Origin: Liolophura sinensis
Taxonomy: Eukaryota > Mollusca > Polyplacophora > Chitonida > Chitonidae
DNA length: 64,000 nt
NCBI RefSeq assembly: GCF_032854445.1
Contig: NC_088296.1
Coordinates: 9,586,706-9,650,705 of the forward strand
Direction: 5' to 3'
Part shown: one piece after another, positions 13,501 through 28,217 of the stretch
Layout: each line of letters starts with the position of its first letter
How positions within the stretch are numbered: position 1 is the stretch's first letter
Made by a program: the position numbers and the translations under genes
The notes under the pieces: generated by a model
Seen by the model: the letters and a program-made list of their open reading frames with translations, nothing else
What the model was told of the DNA's origin: nothing
Databases searched by the model: none

Positions 13501-16500
13501 TTTTTTCTAACTGTTCATGCAAATGCTTGCAAAGTAGCAGAGTACACGCCCCCTGGCAGCATGACCAAAGCAGAATTACGTAAAACAATATGCATTGATG
13601 TTAATTGCAATGTAATAGACGTCACGGATCTAGACAAAGAATAAAGACATAGCTTCCATCGATGATCGATCATAGCTTATTTGTGGATATCGTTTAGAAT
13701 GTTTCGATTAGTACATGAATGTTTGTCACAACATAGAGATTTAGAGTAGAAAATTCTGATAATCTCGATTCAGGGACTTCAAAGATCCTCATCAAAATTC
13801 TTTTCATTTTACTACAATAGATCGTACGTTGGAAGGTCTATGGATGCGGATGGTCGTGGATTTTCCCCGGGCTCTGCCCGGTTTCCTCCCACCATAATGC
13901 TGGCTGCCGTCGTATAAGGGAAATATTCTTGAATATGGCGTAAAACATCAATCAAATAAATAAATAAATACTATAACATTTATAACATTCGTTGAGTATT
14001 CTCCATGGGATGTACGTTCTAAATGTCACGAATGTATGATATGTCTACATGTGGCAGGGCGAGTCCATGCTTCCAAAGTGCTACCGCCTCTGAAGTATCA
14101 TCCCGAAGACACCAGGCATGACACCCCACCAGTCACATTATACTGACACCGATTTTTAAGTTTTAACTTTTCAATGCTGAGTGCCAAGCGAGGCCGCAAC
14201 AAGTACCATTTTTTAAAGCTTTTGATATGATCCGACCTGGTTTTGATTCGAGTTCTCCCGACTTCGACATCATTCCGTCATCATCTCTTAAACTCTATTT
14301 TGAAATTAAAGAATTATTGTTTTTATATTATTTCCCGTTAAATAATACTAATTTTCTTTACTTGTGCAGGTGTACATTAATATCAGGGTACCAGAGAGCG
14401 TAACACTGTTGTTATCCAGTGAGAACACTAAACAGATTGCTGTTTGTATCGGGAAAAATACGTCTGTCACTAAAAGCTTCGCGGCTTCCTTCAGTGGACC
14501 TGGGGTGGTGAATATCACAGGTTTGTCTCTTCGTGTTCCTCGGGGTATCCGACAGACAAATATTTTATTTTACACCGTCGTTTTTAGAGTGTAATCCGCT
14601 GACCTCGAAATTGCTGGAATTTTCAGCTGTGAAACAAAAGCAGGGATTTTTTTATACGTTATCGGCCAGCTAGCTTTGGCAAACTCCACGTGTAAAAGCA
14701 TGCAAAATGACTAGCTTATGCATTTTGTGACTTTTTGTAATGACACACGTCAAGTTGGTTTCTTTATTTTTATATGTGAACAATCTACCTTTCAGCCATA
14801 ACGGAGGGGTACCCCAGCTTAAGGTGCTGCTCCGGCACCCCTACAACTAACTGGTCTCTTATTAGAAGGAAGATCGTGGGGTATGATCACGTGACGCGCT
14901 CAGTCCGTGTAGAACCTGAGGGCATCCTCAAAGAGTACACGAACTCGGTGTTCCTGTGTCCAAAAGGTGAGTCAGTTTGGCGCTTAAACGTACGGTCTGG
15001 CAAGTATGGCTCACATGAAACTGTCCTTTCGTCCGGAAATTGTTGTTAAAGGCCAATTACCTTGCGTATATCATTATCCGTCAGATCAGCGCCTTTATTA
15101 ATACATTTTTCAGTGATAACTTTTTCTCTGTGCAATGGGGTTTTTTTTAGTAATCTAATATACTTTCGAATAGATTCTATAACTTAATTATTGAAGAGTA
15201 ACATTTGTGTTCACGGAAATCAAAATCTTGCGAGTCATTATAGTTCAACGACATCAGTTATTAGCCAGTCAGATTTCTTGCCGATAGGTTGAACTGACTA
15301 TAAAAACAAAGTGGCATTAAACGACAAGAGAAACCATGAGCAATTTGAATACATCTCTCCCTTCTTGTGCATGAAACTTGTCTCAAGCCATAATCAGCGT
15401 TACGAATTACATAAAACAACGGACTGATCCTCCGCCTGGGGTAGTGAGGGATCAGATTAGCTGATTGACCGTTTACTTTGTCACAGTATTCAAGTGATTG
15501 ATTGCGCGAAATTAAGCACAAGTGCACTTTTTGGCTGCCAAGATCATGTCAAGAGTAGGCGGGAAGAGGGGGGTGGTGTTGTTGGGATGGCGTTCATTTA
15601 TGTATGTATTTATCTGATTGGTATTTTATGCCGTATTCAAGAATATTTCATTTATACAACGGCGGCCAACATTATGGTGGGAGGATTGCGGACAGAAACA
15701 CACAACCATCCACAGGCTGCTGGCAGACTTGCCCATCCCATGGTGTTCGTCTTATTCATGTGGCTGCATATAGGACATTATTAAGCCACATAATTATCCC
15801 TGAAGAAGCATTCGAGTGTTGTCGTTGCTCCTCACCTGTATAAGTAATATCATAATTGATTATCAAACGATATTTTGATGAGTTATTGACACAGAAAGTT
15901 TTGGAGGGAACGTTAACCCCATAATACAATGTTTGTATGATTTTTACTAAACATCTTCTAAACATCCCTTTACAGCTCGTACTGACTTCCTCTCCGGTCG
16001 TACGTGGAAAGGTCTTACACCAACCTGCGGATCGTCGTGGGTGTCACCCTGGATCTGCCCGGTTTCCTCCCATCATAGGGCTGGTTGCCATCGTATAAGT
16101 GAAATATTCTTGAGTACGGCGTAAAACACCAATCAAATAAAAAAAATAAATAAATCCCCTCAAATTTACATCTATTCACATAGATATGAATGACCAATTA
16201 ACAGAGCTACCAGTATAATTTTTATAACTTTACACACATGTTTTTTCAGAGAGCCTCCATGTCTCTACTCCAGCGGCGTTCGTCGTCCAATATCTACCAA
16301 AACCACGAGGAATGACGGCATTCAGCTTTACCGTCCGCGCAGTCAGTTCTGCGCACCTCCGACTGACGTCAGTTCCTGGAGACACAAATCACGTGGTAGA
16401 AATTCTCATTGGAGGAAATGGCAACAGCTTATCATCTATTAGTAGAGGAAAATCAGGTTTGCGATGTCAGAAGGCTATTTTTACACTTTTGATGGCGAAA

Positions 16501-19500
16501 AGAGTGTCTATTACCACGATCCCAGCAATCTATGCTGTCAGATTGTGAATACTGCTAAATCATCAATCAGCAAGATCCTTTAGTATGACCTTGAGGCCTC
16601 GTGGGAGAGGAGGTTAGCACGTCGCTATAACCCAGGGGCTCATGCTCATGCTGGCTTCCTCTCGGACCGTACGTGGCCGGTCTGACAGCAACGTGCATAT
16701 GGTCGTGGGTTTTCGTACGGGCTATACCCGCTTTCCTCCCATCATAATACTGGCCGTCGTCGTTTAGTGAAATATTCATAAATGCGTTGTATCGTACCAA
16801 TCAAATAAAGAACTGGTATGACCTTCAACAACAGTCATTAAATTAGTATGTCAACAAGCAAAGTCCTTCTTTTTATCTGCAATATCAGAGCATATACGTA
16901 CAAATACAGGAGGAATTGATATTACACCGCTTTCCAATTTAATAAAAAAGAACTGATTTTGAGTACTTCACCATCAAAAAGGCTATGTTTTCCTCTACAA
17001 TTTTTAGGGATTGAGATACTCATGTCAACAGAAATAGCTAGTAAATCGTTTTCAGAACGCTCTAAGCGCACAAATTTAATCGATATCCAAATTTTTATCT
17101 GTATTAACTTTCAATGGCTGTGAGTTCACACCCAGTTCATCCTGCCTTACGTGGAAAGGTCCGCAGCAACCTGCGGATGGTTGTGGGTTTCCCGCGGACT
17201 CTGCCCGTTTTGCCGTCATGTGAGTGAAATATTCTTGAGTACTGCGTAAAACACCAAGATTATGATATTGTTCTTAGATTTCAACTCTTTAAATATCCAT
17301 TCGATATTATCAAACTCAGTGTAGATGATTACTGACATATTTTTTTTAAAGATTCTGACCAGGTGACAGCACACACCCCAAATGTACTCACTATGGAGGA
17401 GTACAGAGCCTTCTGGGTGTCGTGGGAAGGCGGACGTGTCAGAGTAAGTTTCACGCGATAGTGTGATAGTTGGCAATATGTCACACGTATTCCCCCGGTA
17501 AAATCCGGTCATTCGTCATTTCACCCCAGTTACTGTAGCAAATTGTAGCAAGATGTCACTGATCTACTGCTAAAATTGTTGTGTAGTCATCACATTTAAA
17601 TCTAAAACGCAATAAATAATGTAAAGCAAAGTTAAGACAATGCAATACCCGAAAATAGGTCCGCCTACCTATCATGCCCAGGCAGTCTTTATGTCATTAT
17701 TTTGTTCATTAGTCAGGTAATCAGTTTTTAACAATACGTCTTTTTCGTACAGGTGGGCTTGGGATCTCATATCAACTACCAGCAGCTCATGAGTCTGGAC
17801 CTGCATGAGGAGCATACGGTGGAGTATATTGGGTTTGCGACGTCCAGCGGGGTGCCAGCTACATTTAAAATCTGGACAGGTGGGTTTAACCTATCCATGA
17901 GTGAATCAGACTATAGTTCCAGGTGCCCGTTTCAAAAATCGGTTTCGGGCTTCAACTCGATATTCTTATGTATGTATGTATGTATGTATGAAGCCAGTCG
18001 AAGATTTTCGCTGCTGATTCTTTGGTATAGTAGTGCAATTCAAGTTAATTTTAAGCGTACAGCTTCAAATGCTTTTTGTAGAAAATAACCTCTGGTACAG
18101 TAAATTTATTATATTTATTTCTTTATTTATTTATTTATACATTTATTTATTTGGGTCGTTGTATTTATTTACTTATTTACTGCTTTATTTATTTTTGGGT
18201 CGTTGTATTTATTAATTTGGGCAAGTATTCAACACTCTACTCAAAAATTTTTCACGCATATGATGAAGCCCAGTGCGTGGAGAAAACCGGAGTATCTGAT
18301 GGCCGCGTAATCACCGAAATTGGGCGAGTTAATGGCAAACTATTTGATGGCCACTTAATCACCGAAATTGGACGAGTTAATGGCAAACTATTTGATGGCC
18401 ACTTAATCACCGAAATTGGGCGAGTTAATGGCAAACTATTTGATGACCACTTAATCACCGAAATTGGACGAGTTAATGGCAAACTATTTGATGACCACTT
18501 AATCACCGAAATTGGGCGAGTTAATGGCAAACTATTTGATGACCACTTAATCACCGAAATTGGGCGAGTTAATGGTAAACTATTTGATGGCCACTTAATC
18601 ACCGAAATTGGGCGAGTTAATGGCAAACTATTTGATGGCCACTTAATCACCGAAATTGGACGAGTTAATGGCAAACTATTTGATGGCCACTTAATCACCG
18701 AAATTGGGCGAGTTAGTGGCAAACTTTCCCACATGACCTAATTTATAGTGGTTTAGACGTTTCTAACTTAATTCTAATCAATGTCCGTTTTCCGTCTTTA
18801 TACATTTGTGGGAGACCATAAAACATTACGACCAACCACATCACTTGTTACAGATTCCGAAGGGACCTATGGGGAGGTCTTCCATCTTGGAATTCCAGCC
18901 AATCACGTTAAGGGTTCAGCAAGAGCGGAAGTTAAACTCATCGGTATAAATATTTAGGTCATTAAAACTGACATTACAGCCAGAAAACTGGATAACAAAG
19001 AGTGAAGGCTTGATTCGTAAAGGTCTTTCATTATTTATGGGGGACGCTTAAATCTGGACAGAATATTTAAACTGAATTCTTTACACATTTTTGTTAATTC
19101 GTAATACTGGCAATATAAAGTTTATGTATTGCTAAAATATTCTTACCTATATTTGGTTTGGGTTTTTTTTTTCAAATGGTAATTTTAAGCTTTTTCTGAC
19201 GACGAATCGTGAATAATATTTGATTTATGCCTTGCCTTTTTCTTGTTATTTTTGAGGTGACACCCTTGGTTCCACGATGAGGAATCTGGACCAATTGATT
19301 CGTCTCCCTCATGGGTGTGGTGAACAAAACATGGTGTACTTCGCGCCCAATATCCACGTTTTGAAATATCTCAAGTTAACTGAGCAACTGTTAGACGATG
19401 TCCAAGAGAAAGCGCTGTATATGCTAACTAAAGGTAAAGATATCACTGATGGTGCTTGCTGCAAACGGTCACATAAATGTACATGCATGTATATCTGACA

Positions 19501-21103
19501 ACCTGGCCTAATACTTACACCCTTAAAATTAATCTGTTAATTTTAATAGACAGTCTGTTGTACGAGTGATGCTAGAGTGTACGCTGATATTGCAGCAGAT
19601 TATTCTGTTAAATATAAACACACACATTATTTCAGCACAAAGATTGTATGAGATTAACGGCATGCTATAACAAAACATTCCGGCATCACTCGTACAACAG
19701 ACTTTCTGTTATAATTAACAAATCGTGTTTTGTGAATGTCAAAAAAAAAAACGGAATCACAGAAAACCTTTAAAGACTCTGTCGGGTGGTTCATCAAAAG
19801 AACCATGAGCTGTGCTTCAAGAAACATTTTTCGAATCAAGAATTTGCTTTGATGAACCATAAGGCTTATTATCCCTCTGCGACCAGAGCCATATTTGTTT
19901 ATCAACTTTATCAAAACCCTTTAAACGACGATTTCCCTTTGAAAGAAACATTCTATATTTTACGATAACCTGAACCGCATTAAATTAATTAACACTTCCA
20001 CCGTATATGACTTATTTATATATATGAATGGTGTTTACGCCGTACTGAAGATATATTTCATTTATAAGACGGCAACCAGCATTATGGTGGGAGGAAACCA
20101 GGCAGAACCCGGGGGAAACCGACGATCATCCGCATGTTGCTGAAAGACCTTCCCAAGTACGGCCGGAGAGGAAGCCAGCTTGAGCTGAACTTGACCTCAC
20201 AGCGACCGCATTGGTGGGAGGCTCCTGGGTCATTACGCTGCGCAAGCGCCCAAACCAACTGAGCCACGGAGAGCACCCCCCCCCCCCCCCCCCCACCCAC
20301 CGTGTATGACGTCATCTCTCTAACGCAGATGGAATTAACATAAGATTATTTAGATGTAGCGTTTTATTAAGAGGGTTATATGAGGGGGGAAATTCAATTA
20401 GGTAAAAACATGTAATCAATAAAACCCATTATGCATGATTACTCTGTAGTAGGCTACAAATGTTTCAGGTAATTCGTAACTTAACCCTGTAGTATTGTGC
20501 AAGCACAACAGAAAACATTGAGACATTTTCTCAAAGTATTGTTGATTTTATTCGTACTGAAGAAAGTTTGTAACCTTGACCTTTGACCTCTGGTGTGATG
20601 ACCTTTAGGTTACCAGCGGCAGTTGACATATCAAAGATGGGATGGATCCTACAGCGTGTTCGGAGAAAAAGATGCCTCTGGTAGCATGTGGTAAGTTTGT
20701 AGCCATTTTAACTAGATTCAGAATCTTAACAGCTAATGGAGTCTGTGTATTTATTTTGTAATTTAACTGACATTTTAACCTGAATAGATTTATGAGAGGA
20801 GAACCTCTAAGGGGCCAAAGACTTTGGGCAATCCTGAATTATTTGATTGTTGTTTTACGCCATACTGAAGATTTTTTCACTTATATCATGGCTTTCAAAT
20901 TTATGGATGGACGAAACGGGAGTGGCCTTGCCAAACCACCTTGATGGAACACAAGTAACCTTCAACGAACGTTAGACAATTTGCAAATGGCTTCACTAGC
21001 CTGGTTGAGAAAGTCCCAGAAAGCCCGCACCTCGGGTATTCCAGAGATAGATGGGTTAAGACATTTAACGACCAGACAACGGTCGAATTCCTCGTGGTGA
21101 ACA

Positions 21104-21185
<82 letters not shown>

Positions 21186-24100
21186 AAATACCAAGCAAAG
21201 TGGAATTTTTTCTAAACCCTGTTTTTCTTACTTGTAACGTGAAATTCCATCACACATCTCGTATAAAACGGCCAATGTCTTCTCCTTGTTCTCTCCTGAA
21301 AACCGCTACAAAAATACTTCTGATACAAAAATACTTTTGATACAAAAATACTTCTGATACAAAAATACTTTTGATACAACAATACTTTTGACTCGAAAAT
21401 AGTTTTGATACAACAATACTTTTGCCCCGAAAATAGTTCTGATACAAAAATACTTCTGATACAAAACGACTTTTGGCACAAAAATACTTTTGTCACAAAA
21501 TTACCTTTGTCACAAAAATACTTTTGATGCAAAAATACTCTGGGTATTTTGTAAAATAAAAACGTCTGTGATGTTGTGCCATACAGGCTGACTGCGTTCG
21601 TGCTTAAGTCACTGATCCAGGCCAAGGAGTTCATCTACATCGACCAGACGTTGATAGAGAGGACGGAGAACTGGATGTTGTCTTACCAAGAGGAAGACGG
21701 CTCCTTCCCTAATATAGGCAGAGTGATTAACAAGGAATTACAGGTGAGTTCAAGTAGATTACCTGCTTCATTTTACTGAATCTATGCTATGAAAGACACC
21801 ATCTGTACACCATCCGTCCACCAGCTAATTCCCAAATCGTTGTTTAACACCAAACTACCAAGATACTTAAGAAAACATGCAAAGTTCGAAATCAGAACGG
21901 AATCATGCAAAGAGTTGTCAATAATTAAAAACTGCGCTTTGATTACAACTTTTGAGATATCCATCTAATTGAACACGATGATTATACAGACGTATGTATA
22001 ATAATATGGTGATTGCATGACTTACTGACTACGTGAATGAGAGAACTCCTGCGGGACTACACGTACAACTTCTTAACTGGGCAGTTCGGAGAATAGTCCT
22101 AATATCTTCACACTTCACCCAGAAACCTCCCATATTACAACTAAAGGCGGAGAAAACATAAAAATGACATAAAGTTCAGATGAAAGAGTGCGAAAAGTTA
22201 TTCCTAAATGTGCTCTCCAATACTTTTTCCGATTTTTCCTCAAGGAGAAAAAGACACTTGAAAATAATTTTTGTATGGGGGGTATTTGGGACCACCTTTT
22301 GGTATTTATAGTCTTTGTTTAATAATGTCATAGATGAGGGTGTAAAACAGGTTTAATAAATATTTTTGCACTAGAACTTGTTCTTTTCAGATAAATACCA
22401 AAATTTGATCCCAAATACCCTTTTCTCTTGAAAAAAAATCCAAAAAAAATATTAAAGATCACATTTGCAAATAAGTTTTGACGCCCTTTCATCTGATTTT
22501 GGCATCATTTTATGTTTTCTTCTCCTTTAAGATAAGATTTACTGCTTTTTAAAAAAAATTTGGCAGTAAAAATCCATATTCGGTAATAAAATCAAATTTT
22601 CTCTATTCTTGTCTTTCACTAAATATCAAGACGTTCTACATTTAGTGTTAAAATGATCACTTTGAAAACGTTATAATAAGTTATTATAATCAGCTTTTAA
22701 GTCTTAGGGACTGCATTGCCGATTATGATCGGTAACATTTGTACCAGCGAGACTGGCTTTTAGAGAAAGGAAACTATTTGAGCTATTCTAAAATAAAATT
22801 CGCATCCACTGGTGCTGATAGATTTTTGCCAAAAATCTCTACAATATTTTCACCATCATGCATTGGCCACATTTTTCTGAATTTTCCAGTCCGGAGCTCA
22901 CAGCGCTATACCTTTGACGGCATACGTGCTGACGTCATTATTGGAACTGCCACGAGACGATGACGTAAGTGAATACTGCAACAGTCTATGCAAGTACATA
23001 GAGATCAGATTTAAACAGGAGTACGCAGTCTTTGTAATGGGAACACAAGTTATTATATAGACTAGCGTTAACGTGTCACGGAAATTATGTTCACGTTGGT
23101 AAACGGGATTTCTTATTAGATGAATTGTATCCCAGTCTCTTTCGGTTAAAGTGGTGTGCTCACCATGCACTATTGGCCCTCGACCAATGCGGTACCCAGC
23201 TCAGCTGAGACTTTCGCTGCTTCGTCTCAGGCTTACACCCAGGAGGTTGTCAGGTGATTGACAAAGAGAGGATGTTTCCACAGGGCAAGCGAGTTCCCTC
23301 TACCCATAAACCTGACATTGGACGGTGTATGGATGAAAGCACTAACCAAGTCAGCATATAAAAAGGAATTCATTTAAAATTTGTCCACATGTTCTATACC
23401 ACTCTGTCGTCCTGTAACTCAGTAGTGGACATTTGAATATAGAGCACGATTCAACCGCATTCAGGAATCGTTTCATGTGTGAAGGATTGGATACCGCTGT
23501 ATTCACTTTCGACTACATTTATCTACGTGTACATTCATTTCTCACTTATTTTTAGAGAAAGGCAAACACTTAACACGTAAATAGATTTCGTATTACTTCT
23601 TAGTTTGAATTTGTTATTTTTCGTATTCTCTTATAAAATATATCGATCTTTTCTTTTTTAAGAAAGTGTAACACTGTCGAATGAGTCTAAGACCTTGCTT
23701 TCTTATCATTTGTTTTCAGTATGTACAAAGCGCCATAGAGCGAGCTAAGTCGTTCCTTGAAGGCAAGGTTTCCGTCATATCTGACCCGTACACTGCCGCC
23801 TTGTGCTCATATGCTCTGTCATTAGTCAACAGTGATATGGCTCTAATGGCGTTACGGAAATTAAACCAGATGGCTCTGACAACAGGTGCGTATGTCAAAT
23901 GATTCCTGATTTCAAAGAACGTGTTCTCGGTTTAACAAAACTTCCTAAAATCAGTAAATTTCTTAAACCAATAGTTCAACCTGAGATGAAAATGAAGTCA
24001 AACACTTATCCCTCAGCTTGAGAAAAAAGAATAAAAATTACATAAAGTACAGATGAAGGAGTGTGGAAAGTTAGTTGTAAATGTGGTGTTCAATATTTTT

Positions 24101-27100
24101 CCGATTTTTCTTTAAAGAGAAAAAAACTGAATGGTGGATATATGGGAACACTTCTTCGTAGATTTTGCCTTTGCGTAATCATGTTATAAATGAGGATGTA
24201 ACACATGGTTAATAAATCTATTTGCATAAGAATGTAGCCTTTTACCTAACAAATTTGTTCATTTTCGATTTTGATCATATTTATATATTTAATATATTCA
24301 TAAATATTGGCATAATTCATATTAAATAAATTTATGAGACATGAATCACATCCTTATTTAGAACATTATAACAAGAGGTGGTCCCGAATACCCACCATAC
24401 ACAATTATTTTCAAATAACCTTTTTCTCTGGTTTATTCTCTGATTCATTTTTTTTTTACCTTATAAACTGTACCTTGCCAAAAGTGATTGTTTACTCGTA
24501 TGTTGTATGGCGTTGAACGCCAATGGGGCATTCTGTCGAATCTTGTCTTGTGAAACACGCATAATACGTTATTAGTTCGCCCACACAGTTGTCATCATAA
24601 AGGTGTGAATGAACTATTGTCCGCATCTTTATTTAAGGGGGGGAAATTAAATCAGTACATATGGAGGAAGTAAACATGCCAGACAGCCTATTGTGACGTT
24701 TACCATAAGTTTATCTTCTGTGATTGCCAACAGTTTTATTGTTATTGTATGTGCTGTAACATGCACTCATTCTGCACGGTCACTTATTTGTTGTTGTTGT
24801 TGTTGTTTTCTGCAACAAGACGACATGAAATTCTGGAAGATTAGTGGACGTCCAGTACAGAAGGATGTCATCTATACTTTCCAAGATGGACTTACAAAGA
24901 GTGGTAAGCGTTACTCCTTTGAAAATATCGTTCAGTCACTGGTCATTTTCTCTCAGATATACATATATTATTTCCAATGATAAATTATTCTCTTATTGGT
25001 TGATAATAACATACTTATCATCTAGGCTGTCTTGTCTTCAAGTCGTTAGACCGCGTGAGCCTCACTCCCAGTCTGGGAACGGGAATATTTGTCATTCTCC
25101 TGCCACCATTGCCTTTGGGCAACAAATGGTCTGCATCGCTCAGTTAACATCATCAACAATTCTGCTAAAGCCGTGATGCTAGGGATGAGGCATTTACATG
25201 AAGAGTTAATAAAATGAGATTCTAACTAAGGTAAACTGACAGGAGGCCTTACTTCACCCCGTGTGACCATTTGCCAACTATCAGAGTTCATGTTGTCACT
25301 GTTCTGTATTGTTTTAACTCTCCGTTCTGTAGTCTTTTACATCGAATAAATACTACTTTCCATGTAGTCATACATGATAGGTCATCTCAGGTAACATGCT
25401 TGTCACTAATACACAGCCTCCGCAATCTGACAATGATTTAACATCATGTATTTCCACCAATATTGTGTGCGTATGTGTACGTCACATGTGGAGAAGTTGG
25501 TCAGTAATTTGCCAATGGTCGGTTCGTTACACGGACACTTTGTTTTCCTCCACGTATAAAAATGGCTGTCATCGTACGAGTGAAAACTTCTTCGAGTTAA
25601 GAGTATGACGTTAAACCGTACTCAAGCAAAGGAATATGTCACGTGTGTACTTCTGTGCGTCATATGTTTAAAGGTTCGTCAGTTGCTTGCCAATCTCCTG
25701 CTTGTGACCGCCGTTGTGTAAATGATTTTTATTATTTATTATTTGCTTGGTGTTTTACGCTAAGAATATTTCACTTATACGACCGCGGCCAGCATTATGG
25801 TGGGAGGAAACCGGGCAGAGCCCGGGTAAAACTTTCGACCATCCGCAATTTGCTGGCGGAGCTTTCCACGTAGGACTGGAGAGGAAGCCAGCATGAGCTG
25901 GACTTGAACTCACAGTGACCCCAATGTCGAGAGACTCCTGGGTCATTGCGTTGAGTAAATGAAATAGTTGATGTAACGACGTTAAACAACAGTCATGTAA
26001 ATAAAGAAATGAATCTATGACTCTTTTCTTTTTCTTTGTTTGTAAATTATAACTCTCTTAAATAATGTATTGAATTTAGTTTCTTCAGCGGAAGTAGAGG
26101 TCGCTGCTTACGCTCTGCTGACATACAGCACTCGTGGTGACGTTACGTCTGCTCTGCCTGTTGTCAAATGGCTGTCAAGAAAACGGAATGCGTGGGGTGG
26201 ATTCTCGTCAACTCACGTGTGTATATAAGTATTCAAAGTAGTTTGATATACTTTTATGCTTGTGAAACGATATAAAAGATAAATAAAAAATTTAAAAGAA
26301 TTTTCCCTTTAGATTGCTAGTTTTCTGTTTTTGAAGACATCTGCCGTACACACTTTCATATTAAAAAAGCATTTCTGTTTGCAATCAAATAATGTACTAA
26401 AATTTTATTTTGCTTTTTTTTTTAAGGACACATCCATAGCTCTTTACGCATTATCTAAATTCGCCACTTTGGTGTACAGCGGTCAGCTTAACATGTCCGT
26501 GACCTTGGCCTCCACCAACCTTGATCTTCAGCAGAAACTCACGCTTCACCCTGGCAACAGTGACGTCGTTCAGTCCGTCCCCATACCAACGCTTCCCACG
26601 GGATTATTTGTCAGCGCGGTTGGAGACGGCTGCGCACTACTTCAGGTTACGTTTCCATCGTGTACAAATGTCATCAGACAAGTTCACGATGTGGCGATTG
26701 GAACGTAAATAAAGCCACGTGATTTTGTTTGACCATTCAGTACACGGAGTTTGGTTATACGGGCGATTGCTGTGGTCGTCACAAGAGCCAGTTCTACATT
26801 TAGCTGCTTTAAGCAGGCTGGCTGGCTGAAATACGTGTTTCAAAAAGCCTACGTTTCAAGGAGTAAACTATTAAGGCAACACTGTGAGCTCTTGTACTAG
26901 GTTCAAGTGTGCAAATAAAACCAACCATATTCGATAGGTTTATTAAGATAAAAGGAAACTAGATCTGAAGCTCCAAAACTTAACTCAAATTAAAAAGCAA
27001 AGAAACAGCTCCCATAATCTTATCGGTCTTTAACGGTATCCTTTCTTTCGTTAACAGGTGGATGTGGAGTACAATATTCCAGACCCAAGTTCCCGGCAAT

Positions 27101-28186
27101 CATTCCACGTGACGGTCAATGTCCGGCAGACCCGCAAGGGAGATAACCAGTACTTGAGTCTTGAAATCTGTTCAAGGTGAGGCGCAGTTAAATATTCACC
27201 ACTTTGATTTCCATACGAATATACTGAAGACTGCTACATGTATTTACATAAAAATTTTAAAAAATCGCCACCGGCCACTGACCAGTAAGATCACAGATTA
27301 CATTCCCGGCTTGAAGGCAGGAAATTTGCCAGGGACCTAGAGAGCTACAGTCACTCCACGCGGGATCGATACTGACACCCTATTAAACCAGACCACCGTA
27401 AAGTGAAACGATTTCGGTGTGGCCAGGACATTAAGTTAAATGAAATCATTAAATTTAGTGCATTTATTATTTGTTGTCAGACATGTATTTTAACTGTGTT
27501 AAAACAGAAAGGACTGCTCTGTTCTCTAGATGGATACACGCGGGAAGTTCTAACATGGCGGTCACTGAGGTGGTCTTGTTATCCGGATTTGAAGCAGATA
27601 CGGAAACGCTCGATGAGCTTTTGATCACCAGCGAAAACGTCAAACGATACGAAGTAAACAAAAAGACCGTCGTCTTATATATGGACGAGGTAAAATATTC
27701 TCTTCCTTCTGTATTAGAATGAGGTCTTTAAAAATTCTCATTTTCACTTTAACTTTTAACAATTGTGCCCGAAGCTTGACATATAGCCATTCTGTTTTAA
27801 AAGTAACTCGATTATTAAAGACATGTGTTACCATGATATCAGTTATGATTGAATTGTTAAAAAGCGCCTTTGTTTATGGTTTGCATTCCATAGAAACTGT
27901 TCCAGGAAAAGAAAACATAAACATGACTTAATCGTCAGTAAACAAAAACCATCAAAAATTGTATCTGAAAGTATCTTCACCCACGAGCACTACTTGAAAA
28001 TGGTCCGACCCGGGTTTGATCCAAGGCCTGCCGACTTCGAGGCGGACGCTCTCACCATTATGGAAATGAAGCGGTGATGAAAGAATTGAAGCCGGATGTT
28101 TGTTTGTAAGATGTGCTTTATGGGCCATATTGACAATGTATGTGACCAATGACAGTATATGATTTACTGATGCGGACTGACTTACT

Positions 28187-28217
<31 letters not shown>

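Noticed and set aside
18151-18741. Long open frame of repeated [16 protein letters not shown] on both strands
   Set aside because: Created by a 48-bp minisatellite inside a dispersed repeat within a TEP intron; no start context, splice logic or known protein.
20901-21198. Reverse-strand frames with poly Ile-Tyr
   Set aside because: Translation of the (TA)n microsatellite.
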